7,261 nt of DNA from SG8-30 sp037443885 (lineage in GTDB: Bacteria > Pseudomonadota > Gammaproteobacteria > Steroidobacterales > Steroidobacteraceae). The position numbers and the translations under genes are program-made. The notes beneath the pieces were generated by a model that was not told the DNA's origin, made no database searches, and saw nothing but the letters and a program-made list of their open reading frames with translations. Of the stretch, positions 1-5,927 are shown piece by piece. The stretch is taken from positions 1 through 7,261 of the forward strand of contig JBBINN010000155.1 of assembly GCA_037443885.1 (NCBI GenBank), read 5' to 3'. Numbering within the stretch: the stretch's first letter is position 1; the number at the start of each line of letters is the position of its first letter.

Positions 1-120
1 GGCTTCGCCGCGCGCGGTCAGGAGCAGCGCGGCGCCGCGGCCCGCGAGACGCGCGGCGATCGCCTGGCCGATGCCGCCGGTCGCGCCGGTGACCAGGACC
101 CGTGCGCCCTCAAGCTGCAC
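1..120 (-). CDS. Short-chain dehydrogenase/reductase (SDR), N-terminal fragment cut by window edge
   Basis: The reverse strand from a GTG at 120-118 reads VQLEGARVLVTGATGGIGQA and continues to the window edge, giving 40 residues. It shows the classical SDR start: a short beta strand (RVLV) followed by the NAD(P)-binding glycine motif TGATGGIG at residues 11-18 (TGxxxGxG), a helix, and a second strand (AALLLTAR). The Arg after that strand hints at NADP(H) preference, which is only suggestive. The catalytic Ser-Tyr-Lys lies outside the window, so substrate and reaction are unknown. The start codon overlaps the 3' end of the upstream heme-oxygenase-like gene by 11 bases and has a strong GGAGGTG ribosome site 4 bases before it, so this is the fourth gene of the operon. 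The family call is firm; the pathway role is inferred from context. Confidence 0.85.
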   Translation of the reverse strand, partial: MQLEGARVLVTGATGGIGQAIAARLAGRGAALLLTARGEA

Positions 121-781
121 GGGCCACCTCCGCGCCCGGCGGCAGGCTGCGGAACATGTCGCCGTAGAGCCGGTACATCACCCTCGCGCAGTGCAGCACC
201 GCGTCGCGATCCTCCTCGCGGTCGAGCCGGTTCATGAGCTTCTCGAAGAACTGCACGTGGCCGATGTCGAGTGCCCCGTGCGAACGCAGGTAGGTGAAGG
301 CGGCGTCGGGAAGGCCGAGACCCTTCTGGATGGCATCGGCCGCGCGCGAGGCGAGGTCGATGCTCGTGCCCTCGAGCACCTGCACCATGCCGAAGAAGCC
401 CACCGGGTTGCCGCGCTGGATGGTGTCGTAGGCGTAGCTGACCATCAGCTCGGTTGCAAGGCCGGGCCGGCCGCGGCGGACCGCCTCGGCGTCCGCGCCG
501 CAGGCCCGCAGGTCGTCGAGGATCCACTCCTGGTGGCCGGTTTCCTCCTCGATGTAGTGCGCGGTCGCCGTGCGCAGCCACTCCAGCCGCTCGGGCAGGC
601 GGCCGCCGCAGGCCATCAGCAGCGGCAGCGTGTGCTTCACGTGGTGGTAGGCCTGCCCGAGGAAGGCCGTGTACTGGCCAAGCGTCATGCGCCCCTCCAG
701 CGCGTCCGTGATCACGGGCGCAGCCACGAGGGTGGCGCGCTCCGCTGCGGTCTCGGCCTGCAGGCGGTCGAAGAAATTCAT
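110..781 (-). CDS. Heme-oxygenase-fold iron-containing redox enzyme (UndA/TenA-like, probable non-heme diiron oxidase)
   Basis: The protein is 223 residues, all-helical in character and soluble, with no signal peptide. It matches the iron-containing redox/TenA-like branch of the heme-oxygenase fold. Possible metal ligands come in the family's usual order: His46/His47/His50 in YHHVKHT, Glu80-x-x-His83 in EEETGHQEW, Glu137 in VLEG, and Asp172-x-x-His175 with His168 in HGALDIGH. Relatives such as UndA (fatty acid to terminal alkene) use a comparable His/carboxylate set to bind two irons and activate O2. Here a His seems to occupy the place of the first carboxylate, judged by spacing from memory. 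The ATG overlaps the stop of the adenylating enzyme (ATGA) and has AAGGAG 7 bases upstream, so the start is well supported. Co-location with an acyl-adenylating enzyme and an SDR suggests a fatty acyl or acyl-amine substrate, an inference only. A TenA-type thiaminase is unlikely because no thiamin genes are nearby. Confidence 0.85.
   Translation of the reverse strand: MNFFDRLQAETAAERATLVAAPVITDALEGRMTLGQYTAFLGQAYHHVKHTLPLLMACGGRLPERLEWLRTATAHYIEEETGHQEWILDDLRACGADAEAVRRGRPGLATELMVSYAYDTIQRGNPVGFFGMVQVLEGTSIDLASRAADAIQKGLGLPDAAFTYLRSHGALDIGHVQFFEKLMNRLDREEDRDAVLHCARVMYRLYGDMFRSLPPGAEVARAA
125..131 (-). promoter_or_regulatory. Ribosome binding site for the SDR gene
   Basis: On the minus strand these bases read GGAGGTG, a near-perfect anti-Shine-Dalgarno match, 4 bases upstream of the GTG at 120. 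The site lies inside the last codons of the preceding gene. It fixes the SDR start at this GTG although no ATG is available, and it allows re-initiation by ribosomes finishing the upstream gene. Confidence 0.7.
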
Positions 782-2268
782 GCTTCCGCTCCTTCGGATG
801 GGACGGGGATGGCCGCCGCGAGCTGGGCGGCATGAAGGGTCTGGATGGCGTCGCGGCGCGGACGGCCGTTCGGCGTCGCGAGACCATTGGCCGGCGTGAA
901 GGGCGCCGCCGCCCGAACCCAGCGCGCGATGCGCGCGTAGTCGGGCAGCCGCCGGTTCGCGCGGCACACCGCCGCCGAGAGGACCGCGTCCTCGACACCG
1001 GCCGCGGCCGGCACCAGCACGGCGCGCGCCTGCGGCTCGGCCTCGCCGAAGACCGCGGCCTGCGCGATCGCCGGCTCGGCGGCCAGCTCGGCCTCGGGCC
1101 ACTCCGGCGAGACGTTGCGGCCGTAGCTGGTGATGTAGATGTTCTTGCGCCGTCCGGTGATCACGATGAACCCCTCGTCGTCGATCGAGCCGAGGTCGCC
1201 GGTCGCGAGCGGTTCCGGCGGCGGCAGGCGGTCGCCGAGATAGCCGAGGAAGCGCTCGCCCTCGACGAGGATCTCGCCGTCATCGGACAGCCCGAGCCGG
1301 ACATGCGGCAGCGGCCGGCCGACGCTGCCGGGCCGGTCGGCGCCGGGCACGTTCAGTGCGACAACCGAGGCGCACTCGGAGAGCCCATAGCCCTCGTACA
1401 CGGGCAGGCCGAGCTCGCGCGCGCGCAGCAGCGTCGCGGTGGCGACCTTGCCGCCGCCGACGGCGACGAGCCTCAGGCTCACCGGTGCGGCAAGTCCGGA
1501 GTCGAGCGCCGCGACCCAGGCCTTCAGCATCTGCGGCAGCAGGATGAGGCTGTGCGGCTGCCAGCGCTCGATCGCCGCAGCGAACGCGCGCACGTCGAAG
1601 CCGGTGGAGCCGGCCATGCCCATCGACTCGAGCGGCGGGGCGATGAGGTCGCCGCCGGTAATCCACGCGAGCTGGGCGCCGGCGATGTTCTCCAGCAGCA
1701 CCGGCAGCGGCAGCGCGCACAGATGGCGCGTCATGCCGACGCCCGCCAGGGCCTGCGCCAGTCCGCCGGCGACACGCCAGGTGTGCGCGTTCGACAGGCA
1801 CACGCCCTTCGGCTTGCCGGTGGTCCCGGAGGTGAACGTGACCTTGCCCGTGCCGGCAGGCAGCGCCACGCGGCCAGGCTCGCGTATCGGCGCGAAGGCG
1901 CCGAGCGCGCCGGCGGCCAGCGCCTGCGCCCGCACGAAGCCGAGTTGCGCGGCGAGGTCGGCGCGGTCCGTCAGGAGCAGGTCCGCGCCGGCTTCCGCCA
2001 GCGCAGCGCGCATCTGCTCCGTGGTGAAGAAGAGCGGCAGCGGCACGAGCGGAACCCCGGCGCGCTGGGCGGCGAGGTCCGCCGCGAGCCAGTGGGGGCC
2101 GTTGTCCGCGAGCAGGCCGAGCACGGAGACGCGCAAGGACGAGAGCGCATCCGCCAGGCGCCAGGCGCGCGCCTCCAGGGCCGCATGGGACAGGTCGACG
2201 CCGTCGCCGATGATACGGCCGGATCCCCGCGCCGCCGGGATGACGCACGCGAAGCCGCGGCTGGTCAC
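778..2268 (-). CDS. AMP-binding acyl-adenylate / acyl-CoA synthetase-like protein
   Basis: The product is 496 residues from the GTG at 2268, a normal size for a stand-alone ANL-superfamily enzyme. These activate a carboxylic acid with ATP to an acyl-AMP and then usually transfer it to CoA or another acceptor. Visible motifs are the phosphate-binding loop TFTSGTTGKPKG (residues 144-155), the adenine/substrate motif YGLSE (294-298), the ribose-binding TGDLG with Asp358, and the hinge region TGRRKN (371-376). The C-terminal A10 region reads TPNGRPRR (465-472), placing Arg469 where the catalytic Lys of the TxxGKxxRR motif is expected. The large N-terminal and small C-terminal domains are both present. 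The chosen GTG overlaps the preceding stop as GTGA; another in-frame GTG at 2301 would add 11 basic residues and deepen the overlap. There is no clear ribosome site, so translation probably depends on coupling. A fatty acid is the likeliest substrate, by context only. Confidence 0.88.
   Translation of the reverse strand: MTSRGFACVIPAARGSGRIIGDGVDLSHAALEARAWRLADALSSLRVSVLGLLADNGPHWLAADLAAQRAGVPLVPLPLFFTTEQMRAALAEAGADLLLTDRADLAAQLGFVRAQALAAGALGAFAPIREPGRVALPAGTGKVTFTSGTTGKPKGVCLSNAHTWRVAGGLAQALAGVGMTRHLCALPLPVLLENIAGAQLAWITGGDLIAPPLESMGMAGSTGFDVRAFAAAIERWQPHSLILLPQMLKAWVAALDSGLAAPVSLRLVAVGGGKVATATLLRARELGLPVYEGYGLSECASVVALNVPGADRPGSVGRPLPHVRLGLSDDGEILVEGERFLGYLGDRLPPPEPLATGDLGSIDDEGFIVITGRRKNIYITSYGRNVSPEWPEAELAAEPAIAQAAVFGEAEPQARAVLVPAAAGVEDAVLSAAVCRANRRLPDYARIARWVRAAAPFTPANGLATPNGRPRRDAIQTLHAAQLAAAIPVPSEGAEA
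789..794 (-). promoter_or_regulatory. Ribosome binding site for the heme-oxygenase-like gene
   Basis: Minus-strand AAGGAG, 7 bases before the ATG at 781. It decides the start of the iron-containing redox enzyme, whose reading frame stays open further upstream inside the adenylating-enzyme gene. The 4-base ATGA overlap at 778-781 agrees with this choice. Confidence 0.7.
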
Positions 2269-2909
2269 GCGACGCCGCCGGACCCGTAGAGGAGCGCCCA
2301 CGCCGCCTGCTGCGAGCAGGCGACCACCCGGGGATCATGGTCGTAGTAGCGCCCCCAGGCCTCGGCGGCCGCGCCCATCGTCGAGCGATCGGCGACGGCG
2401 AGCTCGTGCGCCACGATCCCGAGCCGGGCAAGGCTGTTGCGCAGCGTCCGGGTCGCCGTGAAGGTGAACCAGTCGATCCCGCGTCCCTCGATCAGGCGCA
2501 CCAGCGCGGCGATCATCGCGCGCCCGCCGCCGGGCGTGGCGGAGGCGAGGTTGCCGACCTCGAGGATGGCCGTGCGCTCGGCCGGCGTGCCGAGCCTGCG
2601 GGTGACCAGCTGCTCGACGGGAGCATCGAGGTAATGCTCGAGGAACAGCGGGCCGCCGTTGGCCCGCGCGATCCCGGCCGCCGCGAGCAGGCCGCCGCCC
2701 GCAGCCGTCAGGGCCACGAGCGTCGGCAGGAAGTGGCTGAGCGTTGCCCCGTACTCGCGCCGGTAGCGCTCGGCGATGAAGCGCTCCGCCTCCCCGCGCC
2801 CCGGGCTCGACCGCGTCAGCAGGCGCACGTCGCGGCCGGCGGCCGGCCGGACCGGCGGCGGGCTGCTGCCTTGAGCGGGCATCGGCTCGCTCGGAATCGT
2901 GGCGTACAT
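2265..2909 (-). CDS. Thermostable hemolysin family protein (predicted acyltransferase-like fold)
   Basis: The protein is 214 residues with no signal peptide and no clear membrane segment. It carries the hallmarks of the thermostable hemolysin (delta-VPH) family: LFLEHYLD (residues 88-95), LEVGNLAS (116-123), a glycine-rich turn, FTFTATRTLRN (148-158), RLGI (162-165) and WGRYYDHDPRV (185-195). The family name comes from a Vibrio hemolytic protein. From memory, its fold resembles N-acyl amino acid / homoserine lactone synthases (GNAT-like), so an acyl-transfer role fits its place before an acyl-adenylating enzyme; this role is inferred. The first 25 or so residues are Pro/Ser/Gly-rich and low complexity, so the true start may be this ATG, preceded by GGTGA 4 bases upstream, or Met10. 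It is the first gene of the minus-strand operon, and its stop overlaps the next start by 4 bases. Confidence 0.85.
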   Translation of the reverse strand: MYATIPSEPMPAQGSSPPPVRPAAGRDVRLLTRSSPGRGEAERFIAERYRREYGATLSHFLPTLVALTAAGGGLLAAAGIARANGGPLFLEHYLDAPVEQLVTRRLGTPAERTAILEVGNLASATPGGGRAMIAALVRLIEGRGIDWFTFTATRTLRNSLARLGIVAHELAVADRSTMGAAAEAWGRYYDHDPRVVACSQQAAWALLYGSGGVA

Positions 2910-2962
2910 GGGTTCACCGTCATGCTGGTACTGCGCCAGTGTTCGGCCGTCGTCTTAGCGTG

Positions 2963-2972
2963 GCCTTAAGGC
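2963..2972. promoter_or_regulatory. Perfect 10-bp palindrome, possible operator
   Basis: The bases GCCTTAAGGC read identically on both strands. The AT core stands out against the GC-rich surroundings, and the site lies 54 bases upstream of the hemolysin-family start, where a repressor or activator could act. A 10-bp palindrome can arise by chance and no second copy was seen nearby, so the operator role is a guess. Confidence 0.25.
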
Positions 2973-3124
2973 GATCCCGCAGAGCTGGCAGCCGTTGACC
3001 CGGGTTCGTGACGGGCATCCCGAAATCGACCGGGCGGTCGCGCGACGACATCCTTCCCCGACCCGGGAACCCTTGCCGCCAGCGGGGGTCAGTCTCCCAG
3101 GCTCCGGCGCGGGCCGGACCACCG

Positions 3125-3130
3125 TAGAAT
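3125..3130 (+). promoter_or_regulatory. Weak -10-like box upstream of mrpA
   Basis: TAGAAT matches five of six bases of the sigma70 -10 consensus and would start transcription near 3137, giving a leader of about 35 bases before the mrpA ATG at 3172. No -35-like hexamer sits 16-18 bases upstream, so this is a candidate only. Confidence 0.25.
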
Positions 3131-3171
3131 TGATGAAGAAGCCCGCCCACGGGCACAGGACCGCTGCACCG

Positions 3172-5481
3172 ATGACCGACACACCCGCCGGGGCGCAGCC
3201 GCCGCCCGGCTCCACGACTGCACCCCTGAGCCTGCCCGCGAGGGCCGGCTTCGTGGCGCTGCCCGCGGTCGTCTTCGCCTTCGTCCTGTGGCTGGTCAGC
3301 AGCTTCGACCTGCCGCTGGCCGGCAGCGTCGCCTGGGTGCCGGCGCTCGGCGTCGAATTCGCCTGGCGCATCGACGGCCTGTCGGCCCTGATGCTGCTCA
3401 TGATCAGCGGCATCGGCACGGCGGTGTTCGTCTACACGGGCGGATACCTCGCCGGCGACCCGCAGCAAGGGCGGCTCTACGTCCTGCTCACGCTGTTCAT
3501 GCTCGCGATGGTCGGCTGCGTCGTGGCCGACAACCTCGTACTGCTGTTCGTCTTCTGGGAACTGACGAGCCTCACGTCCTTCCTGCTGGTCGGCTTCAAG
3601 CACTACCAGGCGGGCAGCCGCAAGTCGGCCCAGCAGGCCTTCCTGGTCACCGGGACGGGCGGGCTCTTCCTGCTCGCCGGCGTGATCCTGCTCGGCCAGC
3701 TCGCCGGCACGTTCTCGATTGCCGGCGTGGTGGAGCGCGTCGCCGACATGCCACAGACGCCGGCGCTCACCGCGGCACTCCTGCTGATCCTGGTCGGCTG
3801 CTTCACCAAGAGCGCGCAGTTCCCGTTCCACTTCTGGCTGCCGAACGCGATGTCGGCGCCGACGCCGGTGTCCGCCTACCTGCACTCGGCGACGATGGTG
3901 AAGCTCGGCGTATACCTGCTCGCACGCCTCGACCCGGCTTTCGGCGAGTGGGCGCTGTGGGAATGGCTGCTCAAGGCCGTGGGCTCGGTCACGGCCGCCT
4001 GGGGCATGGTGCTCGCGCTGCGCGAGCGGGACCTCAAGCGCATCCTGGCCTGGTCCACGGTCGCCACGCTCGGCACGCTCGTGATGCTGATCGGCCTGCG
4101 CGGCGAGGGCGCCGCGATCGCCGTGGGCGCGCTGCTGCTGGCCCACGGGCTGTACAAGGCGCCGCTCTTCTTCGTGGCGGGCAACGTGGACCACGGCGCC
4201 GGCACGCGCGTCATCGACCGGCTCGGCAACCTGCGACACATGATGCCCTTCACCGCGGCGGCGGCGCTGCTCGCCGGCATGTCCATGGCGGGCATCCCGC
4301 TGTCCTTCGGCTACGTCGTGAAGGATGCGATCGTCGGCGCGAAGAGCGCCACCGCCGTGTTCGCCTTCGCGACCACGGCCTACACGATCTTCGGCGCCAT
4401 CGCCGTGGCGGTCGCCGGCGTCGCGGCCATCCGCGTTTTCTGGCGCCATCCGGGCGTGACCGAGTCCTGCGAGGCGCACGAGGGCGGGCCGGCGCTCGTG
4501 GTCCCGCCGATCGCGCTGGCGCTCACCGGCATCCTGCTCGGGCTGTTCCCGTTCTTCGCCGAGGGCCTGATCTCCAGCGCCTCGGTCGCCATGACGCCGG
4601 GGACCGAGGCGGTCGTCGCGGGGCTCGCGCTGCAGGTGGGCCCGTCGCTCGGCTCGCTCGGCGTCTCGCTCGCGACTGGCGTGGCGGTCTACGCCTTCTG
4701 GGACCAGCTTCACAACCTCTTCGAGCGCGCCGGTGCGCGTACGGGGCGCATCGGCATGGCGTCGCAGTACGAGCGCTCCCTGCAATGGCTGCCTGTGCTG
4801 GCCGCAAGCCTGACCCGCGCGGTGCAGCACGGCCGGCTGCCCGGCTATGGCGCGCTGATCGTGGGCAGCGTCACGCTTGCACTCTCGATCGTGCTCCTCG
4901 CGGCCCTCGACGGTCTCGCATGGCCGGCGTTTGCCCTTCCAACGGCGGGCCTGGCCGGCGCCTGCCTGCTGGTCGTCGCCGGGTCGGCGCTCGCGACGGT
5001 GCTGCGTGACCGGCTGGTGCTGCTGCTGGCCGCGGGCCTGGTGGGCTACGGCAGCGCGCTGCTGTTCCTGTTCACCGGTGCGCCCGACCTCGCCTTCACG
5101 CAGTTCACCGTCGAGACGGTTTTCGTCATCGTGGTCGCCTCGGTGCTGCTCAAGCTCAGGCGCCTCGGCCGCGCGACGAGCTTTCCCGAGCCGGCCTTCC
5201 GGCCGCTGGCGGCGCTGCTCGCCGTCGCCTTCGCCGCCGTGATCACGGCGCTGCTGCTCGTGGCCACCGCCGGCCCGATCGACGGCGCCCTGGCAGAGTT
5301 CTTCGGCAGCCGGGCCGTGCCCGACGCCTATGGCCGCAACGTGGTGAACGTCATCCTCGTGGATTTCCGCGCGCTCGACACGCTGGGCGAGATCGCGGTG
5401 GTACTGCTGTCGCTGCTCGCGGCGCTGCCGCTGCTGGAGCGGCTGCGGACACGGGCCCGCGGCGGGGAGGAGCGCCCGTGA
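3172..5481 (+). CDS. mrpA: Mrp-type Na+(K+)/H+ antiporter subunit A
   Basis: The product is a 769-residue polytopic inner-membrane protein, the largest Mrp subunit and a homologue of complex I NuoL. The complex-I-like core (about residues 25-515) contains the membrane Glu130 in FWELTSLTSF, Lys213 in TKSAQFPFHFWLPNAM, His238 and Lys244, Lys329 in LYKAPLFF, and Lys384 in the later half-channel. The C-terminal part has the MrpA extension found also in Mbh hydrogenases: LRDRLVLLL through LFLFTGAPDLAFTQFTVE (611-648), then an MbhE-like segment with GRNVVNVILVDFRALDT (721-737). Sizes near 770-800 are normal for an MrpA not fused to MrpB. The ATG at 3172 has only a weak AGGA 11 bases upstream; an in-frame ATG at 3133 lacks any ribosome site. 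Only one hydrophobic helix (about 25-43) precedes the conserved WVPALG/RIDGL region, whereas many MrpA proteins have two. The stop overlaps the mrpB start as GTGA. The function is confident; which cation it carries is not readable. Confidence 0.93.
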   Translation: MTDTPAGAQPPPGSTTAPLSLPARAGFVALPAVVFAFVLWLVSSFDLPLAGSVAWVPALGVEFAWRIDGLSALMLLMISGIGTAVFVYTGGYLAGDPQQGRLYVLLTLFMLAMVGCVVADNLVLLFVFWELTSLTSFLLVGFKHYQAGSRKSAQQAFLVTGTGGLFLLAGVILLGQLAGTFSIAGVVERVADMPQTPALTAALLLILVGCFTKSAQFPFHFWLPNAMSAPTPVSAYLHSATMVKLGVYLLARLDPAFGEWALWEWLLKAVGSVTAAWGMVLALRERDLKRILAWSTVATLGTLVMLIGLRGEGAAIAVGALLLAHGLYKAPLFFVAGNVDHGAGTRVIDRLGNLRHMMPFTAAAALLAGMSMAGIPLSFGYVVKDAIVGAKSATAVFAFATTAYTIFGAIAVAVAGVAAIRVFWRHPGVTESCEAHEGGPALVVPPIALALTGILLGLFPFFAEGLISSASVAMTPGTEAVVAGLALQVGPSLGSLGVSLATGVAVYAFWDQLHNLFERAGARTGRIGMASQYERSLQWLPVLAASLTRAVQHGRLPGYGALIVGSVTLALSIVLLAALDGLAWPAFALPTAGLAGACLLVVAGSALATVLRDRLVLLLAAGLVGYGSALLFLFTGAPDLAFTQFTVETVFVIVVASVLLKLRRLGRATSFPEPAFRPLAALLAVAFAAVITALLLVATAGPIDGALAEFFGSRAVPDAYGRNVVNVILVDFRALDTLGEIAVVLLSLLAALPLLERLRTRARGGEERP
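5464..5472 (+). promoter_or_regulatory. Ribosome binding site for mrpB
   Basis: GGGGAGGAG lies 5 bases before the GTG at 5478, within the last codons of mrpA. It supports the GTG start, which overlaps the mrpA stop, and points to efficient coupled translation of the two subunits. Confidence 0.7.
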
Positions 5482-5927
5482 ACCGGCGCGTCGTCATGCT
5501 CGAAGTCGCGGCGCGGGGCCTGTACTGGGTCATTCTCGCGGCCTCGGTCTGGGTGCTGCTGCGCGGCCACAACGAGCCGGGCGGCGGGTTCATCGGCGCG
5601 CTCGTCGCCGTCAGCGCGACGGTGCTCTGGGCCATCGCGCGCACGCCCGAGGACGCGTCGCGGCGCCTGCCGCTCGGTTCGCCGCGGCTCCTGGGCGCCG
5701 CCGGCGTGCTGCTCGCCGCGCTGTCGGGGCTGCCCGGTGTGCTGGCCGGCGGCACGTTCCTCACCCACCTGTGGTGGACGCTCGACCTCGGCATCACGCA
5801 GGTCAAGCTCTCCACGGTGCTGCTGTTCGACATCGGCGTGTACCTCGGCGTGTGGGGCGCGCTCGCGGGCTACGCGATCGCGCTGCTCGAGGCCGACCCC
5901 GGCACCGGCGGGGAGATGCGGCCATGA
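5478..5927 (+). CDS. mrpB: Mrp-type Na+/H+ antiporter subunit B
   Basis: This is a 149-residue membrane protein of the MnhB family, the expected size for a free-standing MrpB. Four hydrophobic segments lie at about residues 11-28, 36-55, 70-91 and 112-137. Family signatures are the loop GHNEPGGGFIGAL (30-42), which is nearly invariant in MrpB, and KLSTVLLFDIGVYLGV (110-125) with Asp118 in the membrane. The subunit packs beside MrpA and MrpC-G in the antiporter and is needed for assembly and ion transport in studied bacteria. It starts at a GTG overlapping the mrpA stop and ends overlapping the mrpC start (ATGA at 5924-5927). Keeping it separate from MrpA differs from the lineages that fuse the two. 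Confidence 0.93.
   Translation: MNRRVVMLEVAARGLYWVILAASVWVLLRGHNEPGGGFIGALVAVSATVLWAIARTPEDASRRLPLGSPRLLGAAGVLLAALSGLPGVLAGGTFLTHLWWTLDLGITQVKLSTVLLFDIGVYLGVWGALAGYAIALLEADPGTGGEMRP

Larger units (their letters stand above)
2910..3171. promoter_or_regulatory. Divergent intergenic control region between the hemolysin-type operon and the mrp operon
   Basis: This is the only gene-free stretch of note in the window (262 bases). Both flanking operons start from it in opposite directions, so it must hold promoters for each unless transcription comes from farther away. No textbook -35/-10 pair is visible on either strand. Visible elements are a 10-bp palindrome at 2963-2972, a GGTGA ribosome site for the leftward operon at 2914-2918, and a TAGAAT box at 3125-3130 for the rightward operon. 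The plus-strand frame stays open through part of it, but the translation is hydrophilic, Arg/Pro-rich and unlike any MrpA N terminus, so I treat it as non-coding. No riboswitch-like or terminator hairpin was recognised. Confidence 0.6.

Noticed and set aside
110..1102. Longer version of the heme-oxygenase-like protein starting at 1102
   Set aside because: The extra residues are low-complexity Arg/Gly/Ala encoded within the adenylating-enzyme gene. The ATG at 781 has AAGGAG and a 4-base overlap with the upstream stop.
832..2289. A 485-codon open frame on the plus strand opposite the acyl-adenylating gene
   Set aside because: It is Arg/Ala/Gly/Glu-rich without motifs, while the opposite strand carries all ANL motifs; it is a codon-bias shadow.
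2995..3023. TTGACC at 2995-3000 as a -35 box for mrpA
   Set aside because: Seventeen bases downstream the sequence is TCCCGA, which does not resemble a -10 element.
2995..3171. N-terminal extension of mrpA from the TTG at 2995 or ATG at 3133
   Set aside because: The added residues are hydrophilic and unlike MrpA, and neither site has a ribosome binding site. The ATG at 3172 is the shortest start keeping all conserved sequence, though its own ribosome site is weak.
2920..4830. A 636-codon open frame on the minus strand opposite mrpA
   Set aside because: Its translation is a repetitive Arg/Glu/Gln/His/Asp mix typical of the antisense of a GC-rich membrane-protein gene, with no recognisable domain. 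The plus strand encodes clear MrpA motifs throughout.
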